Source: Massospora cicadina
Taxonomy: Eukaryota; Entomophthoromycota; Entomophthoromycetes; Entomophthorales; Entomophthoraceae
DNA length: 64,000 bases
Assembly: GCA_022478985.1 (NCBI GenBank)
Contig: JAKSZP010013293.1
Span: forward strand, 62,001-126,000
Direction: 5' to 3'
Position numbers and translations under genes: made by a program. The notes below the pieces were generated by a model that saw only the letters and a program-made list of their open reading frames with translations, did no database searches and had not been told where the DNA came from. Below, one piece after another: positions 1 through 10,560 of this stretch (positions are counted from its first letter, which is position 1; every line of letters begins with the position of its first letter).

Positions 1-179
1 ACTCCATGTCACCAGATATGGGGAGGCCCATTAGATCTCACTACTGTAGTGCCCCCTCCAAAATCCTCTCCTTGGACCCTACAGTAGTTTTCGCTGACCT
101 GGCCCTAGAAGTCCCGCTCCTCCTCTGCATCCTTGCCTTCCAAACCTGTTGCCCAGAAAGAATAGTTTATATGCTGAAT

Positions 180-1297
180 TGGACTCTATGAGTCAGAAGA
201 GAGATAGGTATGCTTTGCAAGAGGGAACAATCTGGTTTCATAAATTAGTTTAGGTCCCCCTCCCTCTGTAGCTGCGTAATTGAGTAGCATCATGTCCTTT
301 AAACAGTTGGGCACCACAGCATCGAGAAGTGTGTGGATCTCATCAAGAGAACCTACAACTGGACTGGGTCCTCAAAAGACATTCTTATCTGGATCTATCG
401 TTGTGTCTCCTGCGCCAGGGCGAAATAAGATCATTCTGGAAATAAGGGGTTGTACTCCCTCTACAGCAGGCTGAGGGCCCATAGACCTTAGTCTCAGTGG
501 ACTTCATCATGGAGCTCACACCCTTCTGTGCCTTGGATGCTATCATGGTAGTTGTAAACCGATTTATCAAGTTTGAACTCTTTAATCACTGCCTCTCATC
601 TACTACTGTGGTGGAGACCGCACATTTGTTTGTCAACCATTTCTTCGTCATTTTTGGTCACCCCAAAGAGATAGTAAGTGATAGGAGCCCCAGTTTACTG
701 CACAATTCTGGGTAGTCGTTAATCCTCCTCAGCATCAAGCTCTGAAAATCCACCGCCTACCACCCCCAATCTGATGGGCAGACTGAGCGGGTGAACCAGT
801 TGCTAGAGAAGTACCAACATTGTTATGCGAAGGCCTTGCAAGATACCTGGGCCAAGGATCTTCCCCTTGCTCAGTTTGCGTACAACAATTCCCTCCATTC
901 CTCGACCAACCTCTCCCACTTTAAGGCCATCCTAGGGTACACCCTCTCCTTCCAAATCGGTCTCCAGCTCTCGTCAGCAGTTCCCGCAGCTGAGGACCAC
1001 ATAAGCTCACTTTGTGAGACACACAACCTGGTCCGTGAACATTTGACAAAGTCCCTAAAAGACTACAAGAAGTTTGCTGATTGTAATTGCCTCCCCCAAC
1101 ATGATATGGAAGTTGGCACGCTTGTCATGTTGGACACCCACAACCTCCCCCTAAAAGCCCCCACCCAAAAGCTAGCAGCCAAATGCTCAGAACCTTTGAG
1201 GTTGAGAAGGTCTAAGGCAATTTTGCCTACTATTCTAAACTGCCCACACATTGGAAGCAGCATAATGTCTCCATATCTCACTCCTAACCCCATTTAA
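180..1297 (+). pseudogene. Integrase of TE-1, broken
   Basis: Ty3/gypsy integrase that would insert element cDNA into the host genome. Remains of the zinc-binding region precede a core that starts VDFIMELTP near 500, followed by VVVNRFIKF, where the usual first catalytic Asp of VVVDRF is Asn. The second catalytic region reads IVSDRSPSL near 670. The third survives in a shifted frame as SDGQTERVNQLLEKY at 770-815, with its Glu present. The 791-1297 frame then runs uninterrupted through AQFAYNNSLHSS and VGTLVMLDTHNLPLK, typical of Tf1/sushi integrases. Stops and at least two frameshifts make it non-functional. The chromodomain follows 50 bp downstream. Confidence 0.8.
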
Positions 1298-1344
1298 AGG
1301 AGAAAGGCCAACCTCTCTAGAGCCAGTTATTGTTGGGGACACCC

Positions 1345-1500
1345 AGGAAGTGGAGGTAAAAGCTATCCTGGCTTCCTGGAAGTCCTGCTAATCTGTTTAA
1401 TACCTGGTCGCCTGGAAAGGCTACACCTCATATGAGAACAGCTGGGTGAGTGAATGTGATTATGAGAACTGCAAGGACCAGGTAGAGATTACCACACTTC
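1345..1500 (+). pseudogene. Chromodomain at the C-terminus of TE-1 integrase
   Basis: Translation gives VKAILAS, then YLVAWKGYTSYENSWV, which is the chromodomain core (YLVKWKGY..EENTWE). In chromoviruses this module is thought to steer integration toward particular chromatin marks. It is separated from the integrase frame by frameshifts and contains stop codons, so it is a relic. The same module in TE-4 is at 18130-18300 on the other strand. The assignment rests on the WKGY motif and its position just after integrase. Confidence 0.65.
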
Positions 1501-1635
1501 TACCCTGCGGCCCCTCGTTCCCACCAGAAGATTGCAGCCATCATGGCCATAAAGCTCCCAGAGAGGCACAATAATATACTCCTTGGTCCATGCCCCAGGT
1601 GGGGGAATCCTCCAAGTCAAATAAAGAAAGGTTAA
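1501..1635 (+). other. TE-1 3' tail and purine-rich tract next to the LTR
   Basis: Non-coding or unrecognised tail between chromodomain and LTR. It ends with ATAAAGAAAGGTTAA immediately before TGTAAGTCC. By position this is the polypurine tract that primes plus-strand DNA; TE-4 has AAAAGGAGAGTATAA at the same place. Confidence 0.45.
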
Positions 1636-3269
1636 TGTAAGTCCTGGAGACCAGCCCCTAAACCTGGATAGTGAGCAATACCCCTTCTGTGCAAAAAGGG
1701 GTTTAAGGGCCCAAGTGGACCCCCTGTCTCATTGAGCAACTTGGCACACATGGTAGATGAGCGCTGGGTGACAGCTCCCCCAGAGGATAACCCATTCCTT
1801 CACTTCCCCACTCCCCAACCCTTGTATTTTTGATAGAGGGGGTCTTTATAGAGCTCTTTTAAGCCAAAAGCTATGGGAAGGCCCTGGAGTCCCCACTTCT
1901 CAGGATTATTATGTCAAAATTTGGAGGAAATTTCCTTTGCCAACCATATGGCCTGGTCTTCAAAGTTCAGCCTGGGGTAGTCGATCTGAACTGGACAGCA
2001 CTAAAATTCAAATTGGGGCATAATTAAGATCTCAAACCAGGCATCAAATGACTCAGAATAGTTACCCCAGTTCTCCAGGATAGATTTGGGAAGCTCAGAT
2101 CTAATGAATAACCCAATTGAGAGTTCAGAACAGGTTCTAAATAGCTCAGGTCAGCTGCTACAGCCCCCTGGGACAGAACTGTGAGAGCTGAATCATATAA
2201 ACAGGCCAATATGGATGGTCAGGGTCCATATCAGCACTGTCGACCTGACTTAGGCCCTAATTGTGGGAATATTTATATTTTTTGGTTTTTCCAGGACTTC
2301 AAGCATCACACCACCCCCTCACCACCAGCCAGCCAGATCCCATTGCTGGCCCCAAAATAACCAAACCCTAACTCCTCCCCCATGCAAACAACCCAATACT
2401 CAAGGCAACTGCACTGCCTAGGGGTAGTTGTAAGTTTAATCTCTTAGCTTCTCGCACTTTGTACTCAATAAAACATGTATACCCCATTAAGCTTGCTTTG
2501 GCTTCCGTATGCTTTACTTTTTTAATTAAAAATTTTGCTGATCAATCTGGCGAAGTGCGCTGCCACTCAAAATCCTTATACCTATGTTTGCTGACTAGTT
2601 TTCCAGTCGATTGACCCCACCACATAGCAGAAGATTGCAAGTAAAATAAATCAGCTCACCCCAGATGACAAACTCATTCCTCACTAGTTATTGCGCATCT
2701 GTTTAACAAAAATATTACATCTGTTCCGCTGCTGGATTTTCTGAAGCTTCTCTCCTGTTGGAGCAGCATTATGGCACCTCTGCTCCACCACCCGCAGAGG
2801 TGGAACCCCTACCTGGTCCATCTGCTGATGGTCCAGGCTGACTGTGGGGCCTGGAGCACCCTGTTCATGGGGAGATTGGCACCAACAATCCTCACACTTT
2901 CCCTTCCCCTTTAATCTCCCCCTAATTGTGTGATGGCCCTTGTGCTGACTTTTGTTGGAATGCAAACTCAATCACTTTTCACCAAAAGCTAGCAACTGCG
3001 AACCCTGGATAAGTTTTCATCCTCCCTGCCTCTCCTGCCCTTGGGGGTTGCTCCTGCAAGACTCTCAGTTGCCCCCATTGCAACCATCTGGTTTTTCTTG
3101 GGGCCTTCGGTATGTTATTTAAACTTTTGCTTTCCTCATCTCCCCAATAAAACTCCACTCATATAAGTCTCTCAGACTGCTGTGCCTATGGCATTCTGGG
3201 CTCTCCACTGGGTGCTCACGCGCCCTATTTGGGAGCCCAGTCTAGTTTTTATCCGCTGAATACATGACA
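1636..3269 (+). repeat. 3' LTR of TE-1 (about 1.63 kb)
   Basis: Begins TGTAAGTCCTGGAGACC and ends ATACATGACA, so it has TG...CA termini. No second copy lies in the window, so the limits rest on comparison with the TE-4 LTRs (1.74 and 1.76 kb). Two AATAAA signals are visible, near 2467 and 3146, the second followed by pyrimidine-rich sequence as in an R-U5 end. The open frames inside (minus-strand 2684-2971, for example) show no recognisable domain and are treated as chance. Confidence 0.6.
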
Positions 3270-5350
3270 CCAAGCAGCAGAAAGAACCAAACAAAACTTT
3301 GGACAAGTTCAATGAAATATTCAGCACATTCCCAAATGACTATGGTCTGTGCAAAGGGGAGGTCCATAACATGCTTTACTGGTTCAGCTATTCTTCAAGT
3401 TCAAAACTTACCAATGTTTGAAAACAGAGGATGCAGCCATTGTGCTGAGCTCAAACAATTAGCCAAAGCTGGGGTAATTCAGCTTTCCAAGAGCCTAAGG
3501 GTATCTCTTTTTCCAATGCTGCTCAAGAAGGATGTACTCTTAGGATGTCATGGACTAACGCCTCCTAAACAAAAGATTACTAAGAAGGACTTGTATCCTT
3601 TGCCTTGAATAGATGATGCTTTGAAGCGCATGGGCAGCTTAAAAACCTTTTATCCATATTTCTAGCCAGTGGCTACTGGAAAATGGCTCTCCCCTGAGGA
3701 CCAGGAGAAATACCCCTTGATCAGCAGCCAAAGGGTTGTTCAAACCCACGAGAATGCCTCAGGGGCTTAGCATTGCCCCTTCAACCTTCCAACAAGTGAT
3801 GGATCGCATTTTTGGTGTTCTTACATTATTTAGTATGTTGATATACATTAAGAAACATCACAGTGTTTTTTTGTACTTTTCAGGAACATCTACAACACTT
3901 CCAGTTGGTCTTCAAGAGGCTTCTGCACTTTCAACTTGAAGCTGAAGAGACAAATGCACTTTCTCGAAGAGGCAGCTTGAGTTTCTGTGGCACGAGATTA
4001 GCCCAGACAGAATTAAGCCTCAGGACAAAATAAACGAGACTCTGGCAATGGAGCCACACAATAGTATGTGTGTGCGTTCTTTTGTTCCTAGGAATGGTGG
4101 GGTGACAGGAAGTTCATCCCCCATTTAGCAGACTTGGCGGCGTCCTTACCAACCTCCTGACCAAAGAATTAAAGTTTTAGTGGAGCTTGGAGAAGGAGCA
4201 GGCATTTGCGGAGTTGAAGGCATTATTTGTAGAAGCACCAATCTTTTTTTTAGTACTAGAAGAAGCACCAATCTTGGCATACTCAGACTTTAATAAGATC
4301 TACTACTTGTACACTGACGCCAGTGACGTGGGACTTGGTGCAATATTAGCACAACTAGAAGAGAATGGAGTAAATCATCTGATTGAGTATTACTATAACT
4401 TATTAAGCAAGACTGAAAAGAATTAAACAATTACCAAACTTGAATGCATTGCAGTATCAAAGCTGTCAAGCACTTTAGGCCCTACCTTTATGGAGTACAT
4501 TTTAAAGTAATCACAGATCATGCGTTGCACCGCTGGCTAATAAACATGAAGGATCTAGATGGACGTCTTTTCTCGTTGGGCTGTTAACCTGAAAGGGGTG
4601 ATTATAAATTCATAAATTGAGCAGGAGATAAACATCTTAACGCGGATGGTTTGTTATGACTTCCTGTATTCCACCTTCAGGCACCAGATAATGATAGCCT
4701 GCACGAACTAATTGGTCTTCCTGAAGAAGATTAGAATGATGAGAAAGAAGAGGTCAAGAGCGTCCTACGCAGATGCTCTATTGATCCATGCAAGTCAATG
4801 AAAATTTTCAAAAAGGTACCCAGTACAAAAATATCCCTATATCTGCCCAGTGATCAGATGGAGATATTGATAAAGGATCTCACGATTGTGAGCCATAGAT
4901 GATTTCAGAAGACAATGGCTTACCTCAAGGAGAAGTTTTACTGAAATTCATGTCTGACGAAGTATAACAAGTATTGGAGTTGTGTATACCCAGTGTTTGT
5001 TTTCACCCGTTGTAAAAAAGAATTGAGTTTACGCTTATTACGCCCACTACACCATTCATCAATTTCTCTATCGATGCGAAGGGACCATTGCCAACTGCTT
5101 CCAGCGGCGCAAGTTCATCCTGGTGGTGATTGACCACTTCACAAAGTGGGTCAAAGCGTCCGCAGTCAAAACATATACTACAAACTTTACTGCACATTTC
5201 TTATACAACCAGGTGATTACAAAGCACGGATTTCCTAAAATTCTATTGTCAGACAATGACATACTTCATCTCAGATTTGTAAAGAAACTGATGAATTTGG
5301 TAGGGGTTAACAACAGCTAACTACTTCTACATTTCATTTGTAAAAATTTA
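3270..5350 (+). pseudogene. TE-2 pol fragment: reverse transcriptase, RNase H, integrase core (family beta)
   Basis: Decayed Ty3/gypsy pol. The linker before reverse transcriptase (LDKFNEIFS..PNDYGLCKGE) starts at the junction with TE-1. Reverse transcriptase shows IDDALKRMG near 3610, ASGYWKMAL near 3670 and TRMPQGLSIAPSTFQ at 3745; the YLDD catalytic site is not recognisable. RNase H at about 4190-4600 has YTDASDVGLGAILAQ, KLECIAV and ITDHALHRWL. Integrase at about 5060-5350 has VVIDHFTKWVKA and KILLSDND, then stops. Many stops and frameshifts break it. The 12429-12969 segment carries a matching integrase C-terminus and is probably the rest of this copy. Confidence 0.75.
4246..4260 (-). mobile_element. 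15 bp A-tailed SINE-like insertion in TE-2
   Basis: AGAAGCACCAATCTT occurs at 4231-4245 and again at 4261-4275, a perfect 15 bp target duplication. Between the copies is TTTTTTAGTACTAGA, whose complement is TCTAGTACTAAAAAA. The same 3' end is seen at 35654-35700 and 57490-57511, each also between long perfect duplications. The insertion adds 30 bp and stays in frame within the RNase H region. Read alone it would look like a simple 30 bp tandem duplication; the shared tail argues for retroposition. Confidence 0.6.
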
Positions 5351-6520
5351 TTGGTTCTGGTTATTATTGGCAAGCAACCCTAATAAGCTTATTACTGCTC
5401 TGGTTCAGTTTGTGTGCACTTCATCCGCATTGTATAGCATATTATTTATGGGTTGATAATAGTATGATGGCTATTATCCATAATTGAATGAAATTTTTAG
5501 ATCTCAGCCCAACGCTCATCCAGTATTCCCACTTGAAATGCTTGAGATGTTTTGATATAAGGATTTGTTCCATCGCACTGTCCAACCTGATCTTCTCTGA
5601 GATTCCCTGGTTACAGTCTCTTTAATCTAACATGCAGTTGGCAGCAATCCCCGTTTGTTTCTCCTTCTTCTCTAGATCACCGTTCAGATCTTTACTCTTT
5701 TCCTTAAAAGAGTCTCCCAATCATCGCACACAGCAATAATATACTTGAGGAGATTAGAACAATTGAAAGCTGATAATAGTTTACTCTTAAAATATATACT
5801 GGATGAAAAGCTATAGAATTGTGTATCTGTAGTACTATCTTCCTGTTTTTATTATGAGTGAATTCTAGGAAATTTATAGTGGGGATTTGGTCGTCTAACC
5901 ATCATTTGACACCCCTTCAATGAAACGGCAGCCATTGTCATTGAATCACCCATCCCCATCTAGCAGTGATTGTCTTCCCCATCCTGTCTAAGATTCCGTT
6001 GTTGGACATCCTCAAGACCTAAATGGAAAGAGTCAGAAAATGTGTTCCTAACGTTTTCCTCTCAAAACTAAGCAAACAAACCATATTTGGCTAGCGACCT
6101 GCTTAGGTAATGAGACTTATTACCCATTAAGGCAGGTCACAAACCAACTGATCTATTTGCTAGTTGCAGGTAGCATCACTCACCTCGCAACTTGCTACTT
6201 ACTATATTTCAATCAGTTGGTGATGAAACCCAACCAATCCCAAACAGTACACCTGATAGTTTTTCACTATCAGATACCCCTATTTTTTGGCAACTCTGCC
6301 TGACGAGATCTGAAGAATTTGTCTGGATTGATCCCAATGGATACAACCAGACAAATATACTAAAGTACTCTGTTACATAGTTACTCCAAAATTAGGGTTA
6401 CCAATTTCCAATTCACCTCACAATAGGGAATTCTACCCTAGCGATTCCTGGTAATCTAGCAGGCTGGGGAATATGGGCAAAAACCCCAAACCAACCTCCA
6501 ACAGAAGAGTTGAAAGATTC
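5351..6520. other. 1.2 kb without an assignable gene
   Basis: TE-2 integrase similarity fades at about 5350. I see no family assignment up to the TE-3 LTR at 6521. A plus-strand frame at 6192-6380 (62 codons) has no recognised domain. Two adjacent hairpins lie at 6096-6192. This may be another insertion in TE-2, since the TE-2 integrase tail reappears after TE-3. Confidence 0.4.
6096..6192. repeat. Two adjacent inverted repeats
   Basis: First hairpin: GACCTGCTTAGGTAAT at 6096-6111 pairs with the sequence at 6119-6138, whose complement is GACCTGCCTTAATGGGTAAT, across a 7 base loop. Second hairpin: AGTTGCAGGT at 6162-6171 pairs with ACCTCGCAACT at 6182-6192. Both are seen directly; no function is known. 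Confidence 0.6.
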
Positions 6521-7018
6521 TATTATACAATTAGTGGTATTCAAGACATAAGACAAAGGATTTTGCTCAGTGTTCAACCCACTGAGCAATTAGGACCAAC
6601 AATGTGATGATTGTCATCCTGGAAATAACAGAATAAACTTAAAATAAATATATAGCACTCACTCCCACAATTCTTCTTTAATTTAATATATTTGATACAG
6701 CGGATTCTAACTGTTCCACTAAATCTAAAACTACAAAACAACAACCTCTCTTAATCATCTCATCTCGCCTATATTGTAGCAACTTTGGATGATACAGCTT
6801 CCATGGCTTAGTAAATTTAAAACGCCATTTCTCGTTGGTTCCATCAATCCTTTATTTATTAATTTCACAATCGCCAATTTGAGGAGATTTCCCAATCAAC
6901 CCAATTTCGCCTTATCTCAAGGTTCTCAAATAATCATTACTTGTATTAACCTCAGTGGATCCTACCCATTTCACCATATTAACTTAGGGCTTATCATCCA
7001 GTCATATCTTAATCGCAA
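6521..7018 (-). repeat. 3' LTR of TE-3
   Basis: 498 bp, aligned by eye with 11937-12428 and with the TE-11 LTR at 59509-59999. Shared stretches include CTTAATCATCTCATCTCGCC, TTCCATGGCTTAGTAA and TCCAGTCATATC. On the minus strand it begins TGCGATTAAGATATG, preceded by the purine tract. Confidence 0.8.
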
Positions 7019-7036
7019 TATTACACCCCCTCTGAC
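7019..7036 (-). other. Polypurine tract of TE-3
   Basis: The plus strand reads ATTACACCCCCTCTGACTGG, so the minus strand has a purine run AGAGGGGGTG just before the LTR. TE-8 (AAGGAGGGGGTAA) and TE-11 carry the same element at the same place. It would prime plus-strand DNA. Confidence 0.65.
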
Positions 7037-8330
7037 TGGATGATAAGGCTCCTATTGCTTATATGCCCGGAGGAACTATGCATGCACTATGTTGATGATT
7101 TGACTGCTAGCAGGGTTCTTAATAGTATATGCATTCATCCCAGTATACTCAATGACTTCGAATGGCTTAATCTAGATACTGATCAACTTGTGTTTTCATC
7201 CGAAACCATGTTGATCATGGAATAGGACCATGTCCCCATCTTTGAACTGTGCCAAACCACTATAACGTACCTGATCAGCAGCTTGAATCTTAATCTTCTT
7301 GGCTAACCTGAATGAGTATGCTTCAGTTTGCAATTTGATTAAGGTGTTAGCTAGAGTCATCAAATAATGTAGGGATCCATTCCTCCAGTATCTTCTACAC
7401 AGGAGTATAACAGCGCCAGAAGGGCAGGGTTTGGCCATATAGTATTTGAAAGGGACTCTTCCACATGGCCAAATAATAACTAGTATTATAAGCAAAGTTG
7501 GCACTGGAAAAAAGAGATCTCCAAACTGAGGATCAATACACTACTAATTTATGGAGTATGTTCATTAAAGTCTCATTGACCTGCTCCACCATTACATTAT
7601 ATTTGGGGTGGTATGGGGTTGTCAAAATCCCTCAGATGGCCATTAGCTTGTTAAGCTTTGGAAGAATGTGGGAAGTGAAGTTAGTTCCATTATCAGTAAG
7701 GAGGAACTGGCGCCAGCCATGCTGCTGTATAATGCATTCTATTAAAAATTTAGCAAATGTGACCATCCCCAAGTCTCGTATCACCCTGGCTTCAACCCAT
7801 CGAGTTAAGTGGTCAATTACCACCAAAAATGTACTTGGACTAATTAACTCCCATTTGCAGAGGCCCGACAACTTCTAGGGAAACTATATGTCAAGCAAAG
7901 TGTGGATTCACTAACCAGTATGAGGTCTTCTGGTGGAACAGCTTTTCCACTTGGCACTGGTGGCTGGAGGAGATAGTATAAAGCACATCGAAGTTCATCC
8001 TTTCCCAGTAATACTGAGGCCACAATAGTTTCAATGTCTTGCGCATGCCACCGTGCCCAACAGCCCTATGTGCGCTCATGATAACAGCCTGGTGGGAAGA
8101 AGGTATTGGGATATTCATGGTAGTGTCCCCTATCTGCTTATAAAATTCCCCATTTTTTCTGGAACATATTGGCCCTTATCCCATCCAATACCTTGATGAC
8201 TGGAGGCGGTTCATCATCATACTTGCCAATAAGCATCTTTCAAAGATATAATCACTCAGATCTGTCATAAATGCAATTGTGGGTAATCTTAATAAACAAT
8301 TGGTGTTTTGGTGATTTGCTCCAGGTCAGT
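7037..8330 (-). pseudogene. Integrase of TE-3, broken
   Basis: Translating the minus strand gives the HHCC zinc-binding region (SAHRAVGHGGMRKTLKLL, later SSSHQCQVEKLF, with the first Cys of CHQC replaced by Ser) at 8118-7930. The catalytic core follows at 7871-7540, with Asp in VIDHLTRWVEA, Asp in LLTDNGTNF and Glu in MVEQVNETL. All three catalytic acidic residues are therefore present. The C-terminal part at 7504-7196 has QVRYSGLAQFKDGDMVLFHD, as in TE-8 and TE-11. Frames shift several times, so no single protein could be made. Confidence 0.85.
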
Positions 8331-8339
8331 GAAGAATTT

Positions 8340-9520
8340 AAAAATTGTATGCCTGTAGTTTAAGTTCCTTTGGGCCAAACGACCTTAAGGCTCTTTAAGG
8401 TTCTGTAACCAACGTAATGAGGCATGATCTGTTACAACTTTGAATTTCACCCCATGAAAATGCACCCGAAATTTCTTATAGGCGTATATTATTGCCAAGC
8501 ACTCCCGCTTGGTCATGATATAATTGTGCTCATGGCTGTTCAACCTATGCCTACAGTATGCTACGGGGTGCTCTTCTCCTTCCTCGTCTTTTTGGGATAG
8601 GACTGCTCCTACAGCAGAAAGAGATGCATCCATCTTGAACAATGCTCTTTATTTAAAATTGGGATAACTTAACATTGGCGCACTGGGCAAAGCCATTCAA
8701 AGTGTATCAAAAGCGCGTTGCTGACGTTCTGTCCATTAAAACATAGTGTCCTTTCTTAGTAACTCAAATAGTGGCCTCCAATACAGATGAAGTTAGGGAT
8801 GAAGCGCCAGTAATATCTGACCATTCCCACGAAGACCTGTATATCTCACTAGCTGTTGGGTGGAGTCATTTTTCAAATAGCTTCCACCTTGGCTGGTTGA
8901 GGTCTCAGCCCTGTGGCATCAACCACGAACCCCAGGTACTAGATCTAGTCCTTAAAGAAGTGGCATTTCTGGGGTTTGAGCTTGATGTTGGCCTCAGCAA
9001 GCCGGTGGAATGCAGCTTCTAAATGGTCAAGGTGTTCAGAAAAGGCTTGGAAGAAAACATTAATGTTGTCAAGGTATACAAGGACGCATGACAGTTTCAG
9101 GTACCCAAGAATAGTGTCCATCGCCCGTTGAAATGTAGCTGGGGCATTACACAGCCCTTGTGGAATCTGGGTTGGTTGGAAAAGATCTTTAGATGTGATT
9201 ACAGCGCATTTCTTATGCTCCACCGGTGGAAACTCAATTTGCCAGTAGCCTGAGATCAGATCCATAGCTGAGAAGAAACGAGCTCCCCCTAACTGATCTA
9301 AAGCATCATCAATCTGTGGTAAGAAATATGAGTCCTTTCTGGTGATGCTGTTGAGCTTCCGGTAGTCAATTACTACACATATAATACCGACCTTCTTTTT
9401 TACAATAAGAACAGGAGAAGCCCATGGACTCTTCGATGGTTCAAGCATTCTTGCACTAATAGCTTGTTGATTTCCTCATTTACTATTTCTTCCGCCACCC
9501 TTAATCAGTAGATCGGCCTT
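8340..9520 (-). pseudogene. Reverse transcriptase and RNase H of TE-3, broken
   Basis: The 9448-8945 frame holds most of the reverse transcriptase: LEPSKSPWASPVLIVKKK, VIDYRKLNSITRKDSY, AMDLISGYWQIE, IPQGLCNAPATFQRAMD, then VLVYLDNINVF. The usual YLDD catalytic pair is YLDN here, which should abolish polymerase activity. RNase H at 8642-8385 keeps MDASLSAVGAVLSQ, KRECLAII and VVTDHASLRWLQ. A frame break separates the two domains and stops follow. Length and order match Ty3/gypsy pol. Confidence 0.85.
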
Positions 9521-10560
9521 GACCTGATGAGATGATGATTTCCAGTGTCCAGCTTATGAACCACCCCCCATGCACCTCCTAAATCATGGTCATCAACAGC
9601 GAAAATCTCTTTATATTTTTGAAATAAAGCGATTGCCCTATCCTTCTGTGGCTTCAACAGCCCCATTAGTCATTGCACGATACAACTGCCATTACATTGA
9701 GCTGTGGTTAAAAAGGCAGACCAAATTCCTCCAACGACCCAAATTCATAAACCTAAAGAACCTCCATAAACAAAGATTAAGTGTAAATATGCCACTATTT
9801 GGTGGCGGCGTAGCTGTGGTACTGTTTGTAATTTTTAAGCAAAACTTTGATCTCCCCCTGCCTTGGTAATATAATGCCTGGGGACATGTGGGGCTCAAAC
9901 CGTGGTTGCTGATATGGCCCAAAGCCTCCCCATAGGTTCCGTCTGGAATTTCAATCACTAAGTCAGTGTTCAATATAACTTGATGCCCAGATGGAATAAA
10001 TATAGGTCCAGCAGCTCTGAGCGGCAGCCCTTGATATTCATAAATCTGTTGAGGAAGGACCCAGGTTTTTCCCTTTAAATTATGGTAGCACACTAGGATT
10101 ACTCCGTCGCCATAAGCTAGATTTATATTCCCCATATGCACCAGATCATTTGGCACTCCGCTAGAGGTGAAGTAAATTAGGATTTGCTGACCAGATATTT
10201 CAAAAGTCTCATCCGTCATTTCAACGACAGCCCCATAGTGTCGCAAGAAGGCAGTTCCAATTAGCAGATCATAATTGCTGTTTGGTAACACTATAGCTGG
10301 AGCTACCATGACAATAGAACCAAACTGCAGTGAAAGCGCACTGTATGCTCCCTCAGAGACTGTATTTCCTCCAACAGTGCTGTATACCATCCAGGGTTCC
10401 ACATCTGGTTTTAATGACAACCTGGCCACCAATTTGGTGGAGACTATATTGATGAGGGCACCGATATCTATGATGGCATGGATTCAGGTATTAGCTACTA
10501 CCAAGTCACAGTAAGTACATTCGGAGTAAGATACACCTTGACTGTTTATAACATGGATAT
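9521..10560 (-). pseudogene. Protease and linker of TE-3, broken
   Basis: The minus strand near 10470-10430 reads IIDIGALINIVSTKLVA. The catalytic aspartyl motif DTGA has become DIGA. The 10432-9692 frame (246 codons) then runs through EGAYSALSLQFGSIVMVAPA and LLIGTAFLRHYGAVVEM, the second half of the protease, and into the proline-rich linker ahead of reverse transcriptase. This is the longest open frame in TE-3. The same segments are seen in TE-8 and TE-11. Confidence 0.75.

Larger units (their letters stand above)
1..3269 (+). mobile_element. TE-1: 3' half of a chromodomain Ty3/gypsy element (family gamma)
   Basis: The visible part reads integrase, chromodomain, polypurine tract, then a 3' LTR, all on the plus strand; gag, protease and reverse transcriptase lie left of the window. 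The LTR begins TGTAAGTCCTGG and ends CATGACA, matching the ends of the LTRs of TE-4 (TGTAAGTCTGG, with TCATGGA or TTATGGA read on the plus strand at the other end), so both belong to one family. It is followed directly by TE-2 coding sequence in the same orientation, so TE-1 is taken to be inserted in TE-2; CCAAG at 3270-3274 would be one copy of the 5 bp target duplication. Base composition is visibly richer in G+C than the rest of the window. Confidence 0.75.

Noticed and set aside
3000..3269. The AATAAA-rich, pyrimidine-rich end resembles a vertebrate retroviral LTR.
   Set aside because: It is preceded by a chromodomain integrase and its ends match the TE-4 LTR; no env or retroviral gag was seen.
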